Source: Legionellaceae bacterium
Lineage (GTDB): Bacteria > Pseudomonadota > Gammaproteobacteria > Legionellales > Legionellaceae
Direction of reading: 5' to 3'
DNA length: 5,656 nt
Assembly: GCA_947473535.1 (NCBI GenBank)
Contig: CANJFK010000094.1
Span: 1-5,656, forward strand
The translations under genes and the position numbers were made by a program. Below the pieces are notes generated by a model. The model was not told where the DNA came from, did no database searches, and saw nothing but the letters and a program-made list of their open reading frames with translations. Positions 5,574 through 5,656 of the stretch are shown one piece after another. The stretch's first letter is position 1, and every line of letters begins with the position of its first letter.

Positions 5574-5656
5574 TTCTCGTTTGATCGTGATCACCTATTA
5601 TCGCCTGATCGTGATCACTTTTCCCTAAAAAACAGGAATAGGTGATCACGGTGCCA
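5531..5656. mobile_element. End of an IS21-type insertion sequence (partial, runs off window)
   Basis: Starting near a TG at 5531-5532, the sequence changes from coding to an array of CGTGATCAC-type motifs that interrupts the glycosyltransferase gene. IS21-family elements are known to start with TG and to carry several repeated transposase-binding sites at their ends, and this array has that look. No transposase gene (istA/istB) is in the window, so the family call rests on the repeats alone. The exact junction and target duplication cannot be seen because the other end is missing. The last 15 bases are nearly an inverted copy of the first 16 (TGCCTATCGTGATCAC against the reverse complement TGGCACCGTGATCAC), so a 126-bp miniature element is an alternative. 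Confidence 0.6.
5538..5633 (+). repeat. Four 24-bp-spaced repeats with CGTGATCA[C/G] core
   Basis: Cores start at 5538, 5562, 5586 and 5610, exactly 24 bases apart. Copies 1, 3 and 4 read CGTGATCAC and copy 2 reads CGTGATCAG. The following 15 bases are similar in copies 1-3 (T-rich, with ATT about 11 bases in and, in copies 2 and 3, GAT at the end) and diverge in copy 4. A fifth core in opposite orientation, GTGATCACG, lies at 5642-5650. GTGATCAC is itself palindromic, as expected of a dimeric DNA-binding site. Likely role: transposase binding sites at the element end. Confidence 0.85.

Noticed and set aside
5538..5633. CRISPR array or plasmid iterons
   Set aside because: The conserved core is only about 9 bases, the 24-base units have no unique spacers of CRISPR size, and the array interrupts a gene with no replication gene nearby. 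An insertion-sequence end fits better.

Overview
The window is AT-rich bacterial DNA with tightly packed, overlapping genes on the + strand. Its gene types are those of a Gram-negative envelope: an outer-membrane beta-barrel, an inner-membrane polysaccharide synthase and a bactofilin-like protein. An AT-rich gammaproteobacterium, perhaps a Legionella relative, fits, but nothing in the sequence fixes the taxon.

Left part (1-1050): the 3' part of an unrecognised soluble, charged protein gene ends at 484. About 570 bases of gene-poor DNA follow. They hold a 166-base nested palindrome (568-733), a doubtful 44-residue Cys-rich small ORF (822-956), and an untranslated leader (957-1050). The leader has three GGA motifs close to the next start codon, one of them a near-consensus CsrA/RsmA site.

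Centre and right (1051-5573): four genes form one operon, with couplings of ATGA overlap, 32-base gap and 8-base overlap. In order they encode (1) a membrane-anchored periplasmic GATase-like domain fused to a C-terminal YaiO-type outer-membrane beta-barrel, (2) a polytopic inner-membrane protein of unknown family, (3) a membrane-anchored bactofilin-like beta-helix protein, and (4) a processive family 2 glycosyltransferase with all catalytic motifs. Inferred role: synthesis and export of a cell-surface polysaccharide, with the glycosyltransferase polymerising at the inner membrane, the barrel serving in the outer membrane, and the two middle proteins as scaffold or accessory parts. I do not recognise this gene combination as one of the named synthase-dependent systems (cellulose, PNAG, alginate, Pel). 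The polymer is unknown.

Right edge (about 5531-5656): the glycosyltransferase reading frame runs into foreign DNA after its QxxRW motif. That DNA holds four copies of CGTGATCA[C/G] spaced exactly 24 bases apart plus one opposite copy. This looks like the end of an IS21-type insertion sequence. The synthase therefore lacks its C-terminal membrane part in this window, and the pathway may be inactivated in this strain.
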